Shown in pieces: positions 1 through 9,700 of a DNA stretch of 64,000 nucleotides. Position numbers and translations under genes: made by a program. Origin of the DNA: Streptomyces sp. H27-H5 (GTDB lineage Bacteria > Actinomycetota > Actinomycetes > Streptomycetales > Streptomycetaceae); the NCBI RefSeq assembly GCF_026627505.1, contig NZ_JAPNLK010000011.1, forward strand, positions 1 to 64,000, written 5' to 3'. Position 1 is the stretch's first letter; every line of letters starts with the position of its first letter. The notes below the pieces were generated by a model. It had not been told where the DNA came from. It did not search any database and saw only the letters and a list, made by a program, of their open reading frames with translations.

Positions 1-45
1 CACCGTCAGGTGGGCGGCTATTACGACGGGCCGCACCGCGTCTGA
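1..45 (+). CDS. C-terminal end of a gene cut by the window edge
   Basis: The first 15 codons are open and end at TGA (43-45), giving a Gly/Tyr-rich tail ending VGGYYDGPHRV. A non-coding GC-rich stretch follows. The rest of the gene lies outside the window, so no function can be assigned. The frame is an inference from the stop position only. Confidence 0.4.
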   Translation, partial: HRQVGGYYDGPHRV

Positions 46-408
46 CGGACGCGCGCACACCCCGGGCGGGGGCGACAGCCGAACGGCTGCCGCCCCCGCC
101 GCGCGTCACGGCGGCGTCATGATGGCGTGGCGGTTCGCCAGGGCCGACAACCCGGTGGTGGGCGAGCTTGGATCGGGACCGGCGCAGTCCGCAGCCTGCC
201 CGATGTGGCACCGGTTGCGTCGAGCCCGTGAGCGCCGGCCGGCCTGCCCGCGCCGCCCCGTGTATCCCAGGCCGATCGGCATCCTTCTGCCCGGTGTAAC
301 CGGGAATCGTGCGGGCACGCGCCTCAGGCAAGCCGGTTCCGGCTCCAGGCAACCCGGTTCCGCACACCCCGGCTCCAGGCAACTCATTCGTTCAGGAGGA
401 CTGCTCTC
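46..408. other. Intergenic region upstream of the sigma factor, with imperfect direct repeats
   Basis: No convincing gene is seen. From about 323 to 383 a motif of the form CTC(C)AGGCAA followed by CCGGTTCCG recurs, starting near 323, 343 and 373 (the last copy is partial). It lies just before the ribosome-binding site AGGAGG at 394-399 of the downstream sigma factor gene, so it would fall in that gene's leader or promoter region. No clear -35/-10 pair was recognised. Confidence 0.4.
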
Positions 409-1320
409 ATGCCTCACCCCCTGGCCGTCAACTCCCCGCGCGCGGTGGCCAGGGAGGCACCGGATCGGGGCGAGTGCCCGGCCGTCCGGTCGGAGGAGAG
501 CTTGCCGCGCATCGACGAGCCCCTTCAGGTGGCGCCGGCGGACGCGCGAGAGCTGTCACGTCTGTTCCTGATCCGGCTGAGGGCGTCGGAGGAGGGAACT
601 CGCGAGTACCAGTACGCCCGCAACACCCTCATCGAGATGAACATCTCGCTGGTCCGTTACGCGGCAGGGCCCTTTCGCGCCCAGGCCAACGGATGCGTCG
701 AGATCGAGGACCTCATCCAGGTCGGGACCATCGGCCTCATCAAGGCCGTCGACCGCTTCGACCCCGGCCGGCACGTCGAGTTCTCCACCCTCGCCCTGCC
801 CTACATCACGGGCGAGATCAAGCGGTACTTCCGTGACACCACCTGGGCCGCACACGTCCCGCGCCGCCTCCAGGAACTGCGCGCCGAACTCGCCAGAAGC
901 CAAGAGGCCCTGACCGAGGCCCTGGGCAGAGCGCCGGCGGTGAGGGAGGTCGCCGAGTACCTCAGGCTCTCCGAAAGGGAAGTCATCGAGGGACTGTTGG
1001 CGGCCAACGCGTACAACAGTGCCTCCCTCGACACTGCCGGCGACACGGAGGAGCGGTCCGCCGCGGGCACCGACAGCCGGCCGCCGGCCGACACGGTCGG
1101 CGACATCGATCCCGCCCTGGACCGTTTCGAGGACTTCCACACCCTCGCCCCCCTCCTGCGCAAACTCGGCGAACGCGACCGACGGATCCTGCGGATGCGC
1201 TTTGCCCAGGAGATGACACAGGCCGAGATAGGCTCCGAACTCGGCATCTCCCAGATGCAGGTCTCGCGCCTCCTCTCGCGTACCTTGGCCCGCCTGCGCA
1301 GCGGCATGCTCGCCGACTGA
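409..1320 (+). CDS. RNA polymerase sigma factor, SigB/SigF/SigG family
   Basis: The 303-residue protein is an alternative sigma factor of the group 3 type used for stress and sporulation genes. After an unstructured N-terminal 45 residues, region 2 is visible (NISLVRYAA, then EIEDLIQVGTIGLIKAVDRF and EFSTLALPYITGEIKRYFRD), followed by region 3. Region 4 is at the C-terminus (LGERDRRILRMRF, then the helix-turn-helix MTQAEIGSELGISQMQVSRL). The ATG at 409 has AGGAGG nine bases upstream. Members of this family are usually held by an anti-sigma kinase released through partner switching. No such partner lies next to this gene, although five PP2C-type phosphatases lie elsewhere in the window. Family assignment is firm; which regulon it controls cannot be told. 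Confidence 0.93.
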   Translation: MPHPLAVNSPRAVAREAPDRGECPAVRSEESLPRIDEPLQVAPADARELSRLFLIRLRASEEGTREYQYARNTLIEMNISLVRYAAGPFRAQANGCVEIEDLIQVGTIGLIKAVDRFDPGRHVEFSTLALPYITGEIKRYFRDTTWAAHVPRRLQELRAELARSQEALTEALGRAPAVREVAEYLRLSEREVIEGLLAANAYNSASLDTAGDTEERSAAGTDSRPPADTVGDIDPALDRFEDFHTLAPLLRKLGERDRRILRMRFAQEMTQAEIGSELGISQMQVSRLLSRTLARLRSGMLAD

Positions 1321-1649
1321 GAACGCGGGAACGAGCCGAGAACGCGCGGGGTGAGCTGAGACGCGCGAGTGAGGCGAGACCTCGCGCGTGAGGAGACCTC
1401 GCGCGTGAGGAGGACAGGCCTGGCGAGGCGCCTGCCTGCCGGACGGCCGGGCGCGCTACGCTCTGCCGCGAGTTTCAGGTCTGGTCGGGCTGACCGAGCG
1501 CTCGACCGCCCGGAGGGCTGCCACCCGGTCACCGGTCCGAGCCAGGGGACCCGGGCATGCGTCGCGGGAGTCCGGGCACCTGACGGGGAGATTCCTGTTC
1601 CGTTCTCGGGGCCCGTCCCGAGCGCCCACGCCCGCCGAGAGGATGCACG
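1321..1649. other. Intergenic region with a 17-bp tandem repeat
   Basis: No gene is supported here. A 17-bp unit, GAGACCTCGCGCGTGAG, occurs twice head to tail at 1376-1392 and 1393-1409, and looser variants (GAGACGCGCGAGTGAG and similar) precede it. A short GC-rich palindrome lies near 1600-1625. The ribosome-binding site for the next gene (GAGAGG, 1637-1642) closes the region. Confidence 0.5.
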
Positions 1650-2102
1650 ATGGCCGACGAGTCCGGAGTGACGGAAGGCAAGCCCCAGAGGCCGCGGTCC
1701 CCCGAGGTGGTCGAGCCGCTCCTGGACCTGGAGCTGCGCATGCTGATCAACCTGGTGAACAAGGACGAGGAGAACCGGTCTCATTTCGGCGTGTCGCTGA
1801 ACATTCCCGGCGGGGTGATCTACGGGCAGGTGATCAGCCGGAGTGCGTACGCGCAGGAATGGGAAACCGCACTGCGCGATCTGCCCGGCGCCGGCGCCGA
1901 ATCGCTCGCTCGCCTGCCGAGGCTGATCAACCAGGTCCTCGAAGAACAGAGCGAGGAGCAGGAGACCGACCCGCTGCCGCGCTGGGTGCATCTCAAAGAC
2001 GCCGTCTTCCTGACAGGCGCAGCGAACCAGACCATGCGCTACGGCCTGTGGCGTGGACGCCTCGCCGACATCGTCGGCTGGTCCCTTTCCATTCCGTCCT
2101 GA
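1650..2102 (+). CDS. GvpU-like gas vesicle accessory protein (tentative)
   Basis: The protein has 150 residues. The first part (ELRMLINLVNKDE, then FGVSLNIPGGVIYGQVIS) and the C-terminal block (RWVHLKDAVFLTGA, then YGLWRGRLADIVGWSLSI) match what I recall of the GvpU family: a small domain ending in an 'HLKDA ... WRGRL' block. The ATG at 1650 has GAGAGG seven bases upstream. No other gas vesicle gene (gvpA, gvpF/L, gvpJ, gvpN, gvpO) is in the window, so this copy is an orphan and may have no role in vesicles. An unrelated conserved hypothetical protein is the alternative. Confidence 0.55.
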   Translation: MADESGVTEGKPQRPRSPEVVEPLLDLELRMLINLVNKDEENRSHFGVSLNIPGGVIYGQVISRSAYAQEWETALRDLPGAGAESLARLPRLINQVLEEQSEEQETDPLPRWVHLKDAVFLTGAANQTMRYGLWRGRLADIVGWSLSIPS

Positions 2103-2241
2103 ACGGTGCGCACGTACCGGACGGTGACGGGCCTCAGCTTCCCTCGGTCGCCGCGACCGCGCGTCTGACGGCCGCCACGAGGCACCAGGTGCGCTGCCCG
2201 CACGGTTTCCGGCCACGCCTCCTGGGCACACCCCGCGCCGC

Positions 2242-2568
2242 GTGCGCTTGGGCGTCCTTTTCGGCGTCCTCAATCAGATCGTGCTGGCCGTCATCGCGCT
2301 CGGTCTGGTGCTGGTGATCGTGTGGGGCTACCGCATGTGGTGGCAGCGTCGACCCACCCGCGCGGAAGGCAGGGCCACCCCCGGCCGCGCCCCGGTCCGC
2401 GGTACGTGGCGTCGCCTGCCGATTCCCGTGCTGATGGTGGGAGTTCCGCTGGTGGCCGCGCTGGGCTGGGCGATGCCCGTGCTGGGAGTGACACTGCTCG
2501 CCTTCATGCTGGGCGACCTGGGGGTCGGCCTGGTCCGCCGGGTTCGGACCGCCCGGCCGACACCCTGA
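2242..2568 (+). pseudogene. C-terminal remnant of a PepSY-associated transmembrane protein
   Basis: The 108-residue frame contains two membrane helices around the block IVWGYRMWWQRRPTR, which is the usual C-terminal part of PepSY-associated TM proteins (normally about 400-500 residues). The expected earlier PepSY and TM segments are absent. Upstream the frame stays open but loses family likeness within about 10 residues of the GTG at 2242, where it runs into sequence following the GvpU-like gene. I read it as the tail of a deleted gene; expression as a small membrane protein cannot be excluded. Confidence 0.55.
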
Positions 2569-2816
2569 CGAGGCCGTCCATCGGCGGTCCGCTCACCGGA
2601 CGGGCCCCGGCGGCGCACTGCTGCCGGGACCTCGTTCGCTTCAGAGCCGCCGTCGCTCTGCTCCCGGATGCCCGGACGCCGGAGCCGGGGGAGTGGCGGG
2701 TGCAATCGGGGCCCTGGGTCGGCCGCGGCTCGGGCGGAGCTGATTGAGCTACTTGACGGCTCTGCGGAGGGCCACCGGTACGCCGGTCGGGCAGGCTGGG
2801 TGCGGAGGTGATCGCG

Positions 2817-4931
2817 GTGACGCACGAGGATCCGTCCCGTCAAGCACGGCGGAGTGTTCCCGGGGACGTGGACCTGGCGGTGCTGGACGCCCTGTTCACC
2901 CAGTCACCGGTAGGGCTCCACGTCCTGGACACGGAGCTGAGGCTGGTGCGGATCAACACCGCCACGCGGACCATGCACGACGTTCCCGTCGAGGCACTGC
3001 TGGGGCGTCCCTTCACCGATGTCTTCCCCGGCCTGACCGCGATCGGGGAGGTGACGCAGATGATCCGCGGTGTGTTGAAGACCGGAGTACCGGTGCGAGA
3101 GCACCTGGTGCGTTCGCGGCTGGACCCGGATCACGGGCGGGAGAGGACGCGCTCGGTTTCCGTCTTCCGCCTCAGCGACGAGCGGGGAACGATTCTGGGG
3201 GTGGCGGTCGCGGCGGTCGACGTCACGGAACCGCAGGAGGCGCGGGCCCGACTGGGGGTCCTCGGCGGGGTGCGTGAGCGCGTGGGGCAGACCCTCGACG
3301 TCATCGCCACCTGTCAGGAGCTGGCAGACGCCCTGGTGCCGGCCTTCGCCGACATCGCCGTGGTGGAGGTGGTGGAGGCGGTGGTGCGCGGCGAGGAGCC
3401 CCCGACGGGCCCGCTCGCTCAGGACGTACCGCTGCGCCGCGCCGCCTTCCAGGCACGTGGCGAACGCCGACAGGCTCAGGCCCACCCCGTGGGCGACGTG
3501 CGGAGTCTCGGCAACCCCACTCCCTACAGCCAGACCCTGATCGACCTCAGGCCCCGGATCGTTCCCCTGGGCGATGACAGCCCGTGGCTGGGGGCCGACC
3601 CCAAGAGGGCGGGCGCCATTCGTTCCGCGGGAGCCCACAGCCTGCTCGTGGCCCCTCTGGCCCTGCGGGGCAGGGTTCTGGGCCTGGTGAGCCTCTATCG
3701 CACCGACGGGTCCGATCCCTTCGACAAGGGCGATCTCGGTCTCCTGCGGCAGGTGAGCGCCCATACCGCCCTCTGCATCGACAACGCCCGCCGATACACC
3801 CGCGAGCACACCATCGCGGCCACGGTCCAACGCCATCTGCTGCCGCGCCACCCCATGGGTCAGAGCACCGTCGAAATGGCCCACCTGCACGTTCCCGGCG
3901 GCAACGGGGGCGGCGGCTGGTTCGACGCGATCCCCCTGTCGGGCGCGCGCACCGCCCTGGTCGTGGGCAACGTCGCCGGACACGGCATTCACACCGCGAC
4001 CGCCATGGGACAGTTGCGCACCGTCATCCACTCGCTGGCCGCATTGGACTTGGAACCGGACGAGCTCCTCGCCCGCCTCAATGACACGGCCCGCTTCCTG
4101 GCGGGGGAACGCGAGGCCCAACCGACCGGTGACCCGATGTACGAAGAGCCGCTCTCCGCGAGCTGTCTCTACGCGGTCTACGACCCCTTCGCCCGCACCT
4201 GTACGTTCGCCTGCGCCGGCCAACCGACGCCACTGGTGATCGTCCGTCCCGATGGCGGCACCGAAACAGTGGAGCCGGCCATCGGGCCCGCACTGGGCGG
4301 CGAAGGCTGGCCCTTCGCCACCACGACCGTCGCACTCGACGAGGGCACCACCCTCGCCCTCTACACCCCCGGGCTCCTAGCCACGGCCCAAGCCGAAACG
4401 GGGGACGCCACCGGCCCGGGCCTTCTCGGCGATGTCCTCGCCCGTCCGGGCCGATCCCTGCAGGATCTGTGCGACGAAGCCCTGTACGCACTGGGGCCCG
4501 GCAGCCGCGACGGTGACGCGGTACTCCTGCTCGCCCGCACCCACGCCTTCCCCACCCACGCCACGGCCACCTGGGACCTGGCCGACGAGTTCACCGAGGC
4601 TGCCGCCGCCCGCGGGCACACACGCCGCACGCTCAAGGGCTGGAACGTGGACGACGACACGGCGGCCGCCACCGAACTGATCGTCAGCGAACTGGTCACC
4701 AACGCTCTCCGCCACGGCAACCCGCCCCTGCGGCTACGCCTCTTCAAGGACCGCACCCTCACCTGCGAAGTCCACGACACGAGCACCACCAGCCCCCACC
4801 TGCGCCACGCCCGCGCCGTCGACGAAGGCGGCCGCGGCCTGTTCATCGTCGCCCAACTCGCCCAGCGCTGGGGCACCCGCCACACCCCCGGAGGAAAGAC
4901 GGTCTGGACCGAACAGGACCTGACGCCCTGA
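2817..4931 (+). CDS. PAS-GAF-SpoIIE(PP2C)-HATPase protein with a degenerate phosphatase domain
   Basis: This 704-residue soluble protein has a PAS domain (about 15-120), a GAF domain (about 140-330), a SpoIIE/PP2C domain (about 345-570) and a C-terminal RsbW-like ATPase (about 590-700, with ELVTNALRHG and DEGGRGLFIVAQLA). GTG 2817 was chosen because GGAGG at 2804-2808 is nine bases upstream and overlaps the alternative GTG at 2808. The phosphatase core is odd. The usual GGDW is GGGW (Gly367), GDVxGHG is GNVAGHG (Asn385), YTDG is YTPG (Pro518) and the final DD is GD (Gly566). These Asp positions bind the two catalytic metals in SpoIIE-type enzymes, so this is probably a pseudophosphatase acting by binding or through its ATPase domain. 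The paralogue at 43,018-45,861 keeps most of them. Confidence 0.9.
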   Translation: MTHEDPSRQARRSVPGDVDLAVLDALFTQSPVGLHVLDTELRLVRINTATRTMHDVPVEALLGRPFTDVFPGLTAIGEVTQMIRGVLKTGVPVREHLVRSRLDPDHGRERTRSVSVFRLSDERGTILGVAVAAVDVTEPQEARARLGVLGGVRERVGQTLDVIATCQELADALVPAFADIAVVEVVEAVVRGEEPPTGPLAQDVPLRRAAFQARGERRQAQAHPVGDVRSLGNPTPYSQTLIDLRPRIVPLGDDSPWLGADPKRAGAIRSAGAHSLLVAPLALRGRVLGLVSLYRTDGSDPFDKGDLGLLRQVSAHTALCIDNARRYTREHTIAATVQRHLLPRHPMGQSTVEMAHLHVPGGNGGGGWFDAIPLSGARTALVVGNVAGHGIHTATAMGQLRTVIHSLAALDLEPDELLARLNDTARFLAGEREAQPTGDPMYEEPLSASCLYAVYDPFARTCTFACAGQPTPLVIVRPDGGTETVEPAIGPALGGEGWPFATTTVALDEGTTLALYTPGLLATAQAETGDATGPGLLGDVLARPGRSLQDLCDEALYALGPGSRDGDAVLLLARTHAFPTHATATWDLADEFTEAAAARGHTRRTLKGWNVDDDTAAATELIVSELVTNALRHGNPPLRLRLFKDRTLTCEVHDTSTTSPHLRHARAVDEGGRGLFIVAQLAQRWGTRHTPGGKTVWTEQDLTP

Positions 4932-5018
4932 CCCCGGCAGGGCATGAACCCAGTTCCGGGCCGCCACCGGGTGTACACGCAGAACTCCCGCCCACGGGGC
5001 CGTCCTACAGGACGCGAT

Positions 5019-5330
5019 TCACGCCAGCCCGCGCAGGAGGAGGTCCAGGCCGCCGCGGAACTCGCGGTCGGGAGCCGGGTGACGAGGACGGTGATCCGAT
5101 CGTGCCAGGCGTCGGCGGGCGGCGGGGGAGTGCTGTCGACACCGCTGAGGACGAGTTCGGCGTGGAAGCCTCGCCGCGCTCGCTCCTGAACCCGCGAGCC
5201 TGGTGGCCGGTGTTGCGCTCCCTGACCCGCTCGTCCGTCGCCGTCCTGCGCGGCCGGGAGCACCTGCCGTCGCCGCGTTGTTGGAAGTCGCCACCCGGGC
5301 GGGCGACGACCGAGACGCGGTGGGCACCGC
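5019..5330 (-). pseudogene. Possible TetR-family regulator remnant (C-terminal piece)
   Basis: On the minus strand the end of the frame reads EFRGGLDLLLRGLA before a stop near 5019, like the last helix of TetR-family regulators. A different frame just upstream gives RARRGFHAELVLSGVD, also regulator-like, suggesting a frameshift. No helix-turn-helix domain is found and tandem repeats lie at the 5' side. The identification is weak; it could be plain intergenic DNA. Confidence 0.3.
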
Positions 5331-5368
5331 GTAAGGGGCCGTGACGCGGTGGGCCCGCGTAAGGGGCC
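5314..5368. repeat. Imperfect tandem repeat, two copies of about 27 bp
   Basis: The motif GACGCGGTGGGCaCCGCGTAAGGGGCC occurs at 5314-5340 and again, one base shorter, at 5343-5368. It sits at the upstream end of the decayed TetR-like fragment and may mark a small duplication. Confidence 0.6.
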
Positions 5369-5448
5369 CGTGGGACAGGGGGGCGTTGATCGAAGCGGCA
5401 TCCGAGGCGGAGGAGCGGATCCGGGTCGGCTCCTGGGTGGCGGATCGA

Positions 5449-6039
5449 TCACGCGCCGAGGTGGGGCAGCGGGCCCGCCGAGTAGGGGATCTCCGCCGGA
5501 AGGAGGGCCCGCGCCGCCGCGTCCTCGCCGGCTCGGACCAGGCCGTGGATCTCCCGGACCTGCGGGGTGACGTCGCGGATGGCGACCGTCCACTCGTCGG
5601 CGTACGCGCGCGAGAGGGGCCCGGACAGACCCAGTTGGAGCGAGCGGTGGGGCAGCGGGTTCAGGTACAGGTCGCGTTCCGGGTCCCACTGGACGCGGGC
5701 GGAGCACTCCCGCAGGGCCCGCTTCCAGGTCGCCACGTCGGGATGGGTACCGTGTTCGTGGTGCGAGAGGCAGGCGTGGCGCAGCGCGCGGTCGAACCCC
5801 TCGCGGGTGATCTCGACGGCCAGGACCGTCTCCTGGTCGGTCTTGCCGCCCCAGCCGCAGCGGTACATCATCCACAGGAACGACGGCTTGATCCACGTCA
5901 TCCGTTCCCGCTTCCAGGCCGGCGGGAATCGTCCCTCGCGGGCGGCCGGAACCCCCAACAGGGGGGAGTACGCCTGGTAGACGGTGACGGTGTCGGCGGT
6001 GTGTGCCGCGCGGATCTGGCGGTTCGGAACGTCGTGCAT
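5449..6039 (-). CDS. DUF4291 family protein
   Basis: The 196-residue protein matches the DUF4291 pattern as I know it: an early RQIRAAH and VYQAYSP block, the central RMTWIKPSFLWMMYR block, then a region with WDPERDL and LPHRSLQLGLSG. The function of the family is unknown. The start at 6039 (ATG) has a GGGGG run just upstream. Its length is normal for the family and nothing looks broken. The neighbour is a PNPOx-fold gene on the same strand about 100 bp upstream. Confidence 0.85.
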   Translation of the reverse strand: MHDVPNRQIRAAHTADTVTVYQAYSPLLGVPAAREGRFPPAWKRERMTWIKPSFLWMMYRCGWGGKTDQETVLAVEITREGFDRALRHACLSHHEHGTHPDVATWKRALRECSARVQWDPERDLYLNPLPHRSLQLGLSGPLSRAYADEWTVAIRDVTPQVREIHGLVRAGEDAAARALLPAEIPYSAGPLPHLGA

Positions 6040-6145
6040 GCCCCCAGGATGCCTGGCGCGTACGGCCTCCGGCCGGCGGATTTCCCCCCGGGGCGGCGGG
6101 CCGCGCCCATCCTCCGCTCCTCCGCGTGCGGTCGATGGGGCCGGG

Positions 6146-6607
6146 TTACTCCAGCCAGGTTCCCTCGCGCATGAGCACCCTGCCGCGCAGTTCCGCCTCG
6201 CCTCGCCAGGCGCGCATGGTCTTGGGCGTCACGCGCACATACAGATAAGGCTCGTTCTCCGTCCGCGGGTCCCACCCGAACTTGCCGGTGAACGCGTCGG
6301 CCGCGTCAGCGGGCACGTCCTGGTCGGTGAACCACTCCGCCTCACCCTGGAGCAGCAACACGTCGAAGGTGTCCGGCAGTGACAAGCGCACTCGTGGTTC
6401 CTTGCGAACGTTCCGCGCGGTCGCGGAAGTCTCGGCGGTGCACATCCACACCGCCTGGCCGTCCCAGGAGAACCACAATGGCACCTGGTGCGGCCCGTGA
6501 TCGGGGTGGGCTGTCGACACCCATACGTCCCGCTCCGCGACGAGCCGTTCCAGAGCGTCGCGCCTGCGTTCCGACACCGTGCGACGGGGGAGTTCCGTGG
6601 TCTGCAT
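6146..6607 (-). CDS. Pyridoxamine 5'-phosphate oxidase-fold (FMN/F420-binding) protein
   Basis: The 153-residue protein shows the split beta-barrel fold pattern of PNPOx-like oxidoreductases: LVAERDVWVSTAHPDHGPHQVPLWFSW near the N-terminus, a nucleotide-binding TSATARNVRKEPRVRLSL block, then LLLQGEAEWF. These small enzymes bind FMN or F420 and reduce diverse substrates. The ATG at 6607 (MQTTELPRR) is preferred because an upstream extension in the same frame is low-complexity and unlike the family. The substrate is unknown. Confidence 0.82.
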   Translation of the reverse strand: MQTTELPRRTVSERRRDALERLVAERDVWVSTAHPDHGPHQVPLWFSWDGQAVWMCTAETSATARNVRKEPRVRLSLPDTFDVLLLQGEAEWFTDQDVPADAADAFTGKFGWDPRTENEPYLYVRVTPKTMRAWRGEAELRGRVLMREGTWLE

Positions 6608-6772
6608 GAGTGCCGACCCTAGCCGGCAAGCTCGGGGCTCACATGGGGCGTTGGTCCTACTCCCCACGACCGACGACCGGCGACGGATGCCGATGACCGA
6701 CGACCATCCCATACCGCGCCACCCCCTCCCTGATCGCCGCCCCCGAGGGCCGGCGGGACCTCGGGCGCCGTG

Positions 6773-9700
6773 TCACACGGCGAAGGTCCGGCGCAGGCGG
6801 TGCTCCGCTGCCAGGTCGGCGGCGGCGTGGCGCGCGGCCGCCGCGTGGTGCGGAGCGTGCCAGGCGTGGGCGACACGTTCGGCGAGGGCGTAGGCGTCGG
6901 CCGCCGCCCGGGCATCGCCGAGGAGGCGGTGGAGGTCCCCCAGGGGGTGGGCGAGGGGGCGGGTGGCGTAGGCGGCTCCCGCCGCGCCGCCGAACTGGTC
7001 GCGGATCGGCAGCAGGTGCTCGATCAGCGTGCCGGCGGCCTCGGTGTCGGCGTGCAGGACCGCGAGTTCGCAGCGGTAGTCGAGCTCGACACCGTAGAGG
7101 TGGTCCGTCACCGGTCGCGGGGCGAAGCGCACCTCCCGTGCCTCGTCCAGCCGCCCTTGGCGGGCCAGGAGCAGCGAGTGCGCCACGGCGACGGGCGCGC
7201 CGACGGCCTCGTGCACCTCGCGGACACTGCGCTCGATATCGGCCGTCCGCCCCTGGGTGAAGCGGATGGTCCACAGGCCGAGGGTGCGGGGGCCCGTCGC
7301 GTGGTGCGCCCCGACGCGCTGGAACAGTTCGTCCGCCTGGGCGTAGCGCTCTTCCGCCTCCGTGAACCGTCCCGCGATGGCCGCCAGCATGGCGCGGGTG
7401 GTGGCGTTGATGCCCCGCGCCCACAGCATTCCGTAGCGGTGCGCGAGGTCCAGGCCCTCAGTGGTGTGTCGGTGGACCGCGCCGGGGTCGTTGCGGGTGG
7501 CCGCCGTCATGGCGTCGAGGTGTTCGCACACCCAGCGGTAGGCGGGCAGGTCGTGTTCCCCGGCCAGCTCGCGCAGTTCGGCGATGAGCGGCGGCCGGGC
7601 CGCGCCCTGCAGCTCGTGCGGCAGCAGCTTGGCGGAGGTCATCAAGGCCGAGGCGACCAGCCGGGGTTCGCCGTCGGAGCGGGCCAGCTCCAGCTGGGCG
7701 CCGGCCGCCTCACGGGCGCGCGGCGCGTCCTCGCCGGCCATGGCGTCCGCGAGGACCTGGAGCACGCGGGCGCGGGTCGCCCCGCTCAGGGAGTGGTCCC
7801 GGGCGAGGCGCTCCAGGCGGGCCAGCGCGGTCCGGTCGAACAATCCCTCCAGTCGACTGCGCCAGGGCGAAGGCTCTGTCCAGGCTCCGTAGACCGCGGC
7901 GACCAGGTCGTCGCGGCCGGCGCGCACCGCGAGTTCCACCGCCCGTTGCCGGGTGTGGCGGGCGGCGTCCGTGGCGCCTGCGCGGACCTGTGCGCCGAGC
8001 AGGCGCATCAGGAGGGCGAGGGTGACGTCGGGGGCCGCGTAAGGATCGGCGGTGGCCGCGCCGTGCACGTCCAGCGCCTGCGCGATCAGAGCGACCGCCA
8101 CGTCGTGCGCGTACCTGTGTTCCGCCAGCTCGGCGGCGCGCAGCGCGTAGTCGACGGCCAGCGGGGCGTTCGCGGTCCTGCCCGAGCGGGCGAAGTGGTG
8201 GGCGAGCGCGGCCAGGTCCTCGGGCCGCTGCCGGTGCAGCGTTCGGGCGATCCGGTCGTGCTGGCGCGCTCGTCGTACGCCGGACAGGTCGGTGTAGACG
8301 GTGTCGCGGACCAGGGCGTGTACGAAGCCGACCCGGCCGGGCGCCGGCTCGGTGAGCAGGTCCGCGGCGAGCGCGGCATCGAGCCCTTCGAGCACGGTCT
8401 CCTCGTCGACTTCGGCCGCCTCGACCAGCAGGGCGACATCGGTCTCCAGACCGACGACGGCGGCGAGGCGCACGACCGCCAGCCCGGCGTCGGGAAGCAG
8501 GGCCAAACGCCTGCGCAGCACGTCCCGGACGCCCTGGGGGACCTCGGAGAGCGCCACCAGCGCGCCCTCACGATCGAGCAGCCGCGCGCTCTCCCAGACG
8601 TAGAACGGATTGCCGCCGGTCCGCGCGGTGATCGTGGCGACCGTGGCCCGGTCCACGGGCTCACGGCAGACGGCGTCGACGACGGTCGCGACGTCGCGCG
8701 CCGGCAGCCCGCCGAGCGCGATCCGGTGCGGAAGGCGGGCGGCGAGCCGGGCGAGGCTGGTCACCAGCCGGTCGGTCACCTCGGCGGGGCGGTAGCAGGC
8801 AACGGTGAACAGGGGCACCCCGGTGACCGCTGCCGCCGCTTCGAGCAGCGCCAACGTCTCCCCGTCGGCCCGGTGCAGATCCTCCAGCAACACGGCCAGC
8901 GGCCGCCCGGCGGAGGCGGCGGCGGCGAGCCACGCCGTGAACGCGCGGTGCGTACGGAAACGGTCGGCGGTCGCCTCGTCCCGCGTGGCCGCGGCCGTTC
9001 CCTCCGGCTGGTGCAGGAGCACGGCGAGGTCCCCCGCGTGCGCGGGAGGCACCTCCCGGGCCAGGGCGCCGAGCGCCTCCACCCAGGCCCACGCGGGCGG
9101 CGCGCCCTCCTGCTCGGGGCAGCGGCCGACCACCACCGTCCAACCCTCGCCCCGTAGCCGGTCCGCGAACCGGGCGAGGAAGGCCGACTTACCAGCTCCC
9201 GCCTCGCCGGTGACCAGCAGCATGCCCCCGGTGCCACGGGCGGCCAGCGCCGCCGTGTCGGCGGCGCCGAGTTCCTCGCCCCGGCCGAGGAACAGGGGCG
9301 ATCTGCCGGCGGGCACGGCGGCGGGACCCTGCGCGGGCGGGCCGATCGCCCGCAGCGGCTCCGGCACGCCACCCGCGGGCGGGCGCTCGGGCACGTGGGC
9401 GCGCAGTACGTCCAGCCGCTGGCCGAGGAGGGCGTGCTCCAGCCCCACCAGGCCGGGCGAAGGATCACAGCCCAGCTCATCGCGCAGCACCGCCTTGGCG
9501 CGGCGCAGCGCGGCGAGTGCGTCGGCGCGCCGCCCGCAGGCCCAGTGGGCGAGCGCGAGCAGCCGCCAGCCCTCCTCACGCAGCGGGTGCTCACCCACCA
9601 GCGCCTCGGCGGCCGAAGCCGCCTCCGCGGTGTGCCCGGTGCGGAGATCGGCCGCGACGGCCAGCTCGCAGGCGTCCGCCCGCAGGTTCGCCAGGCGGGC

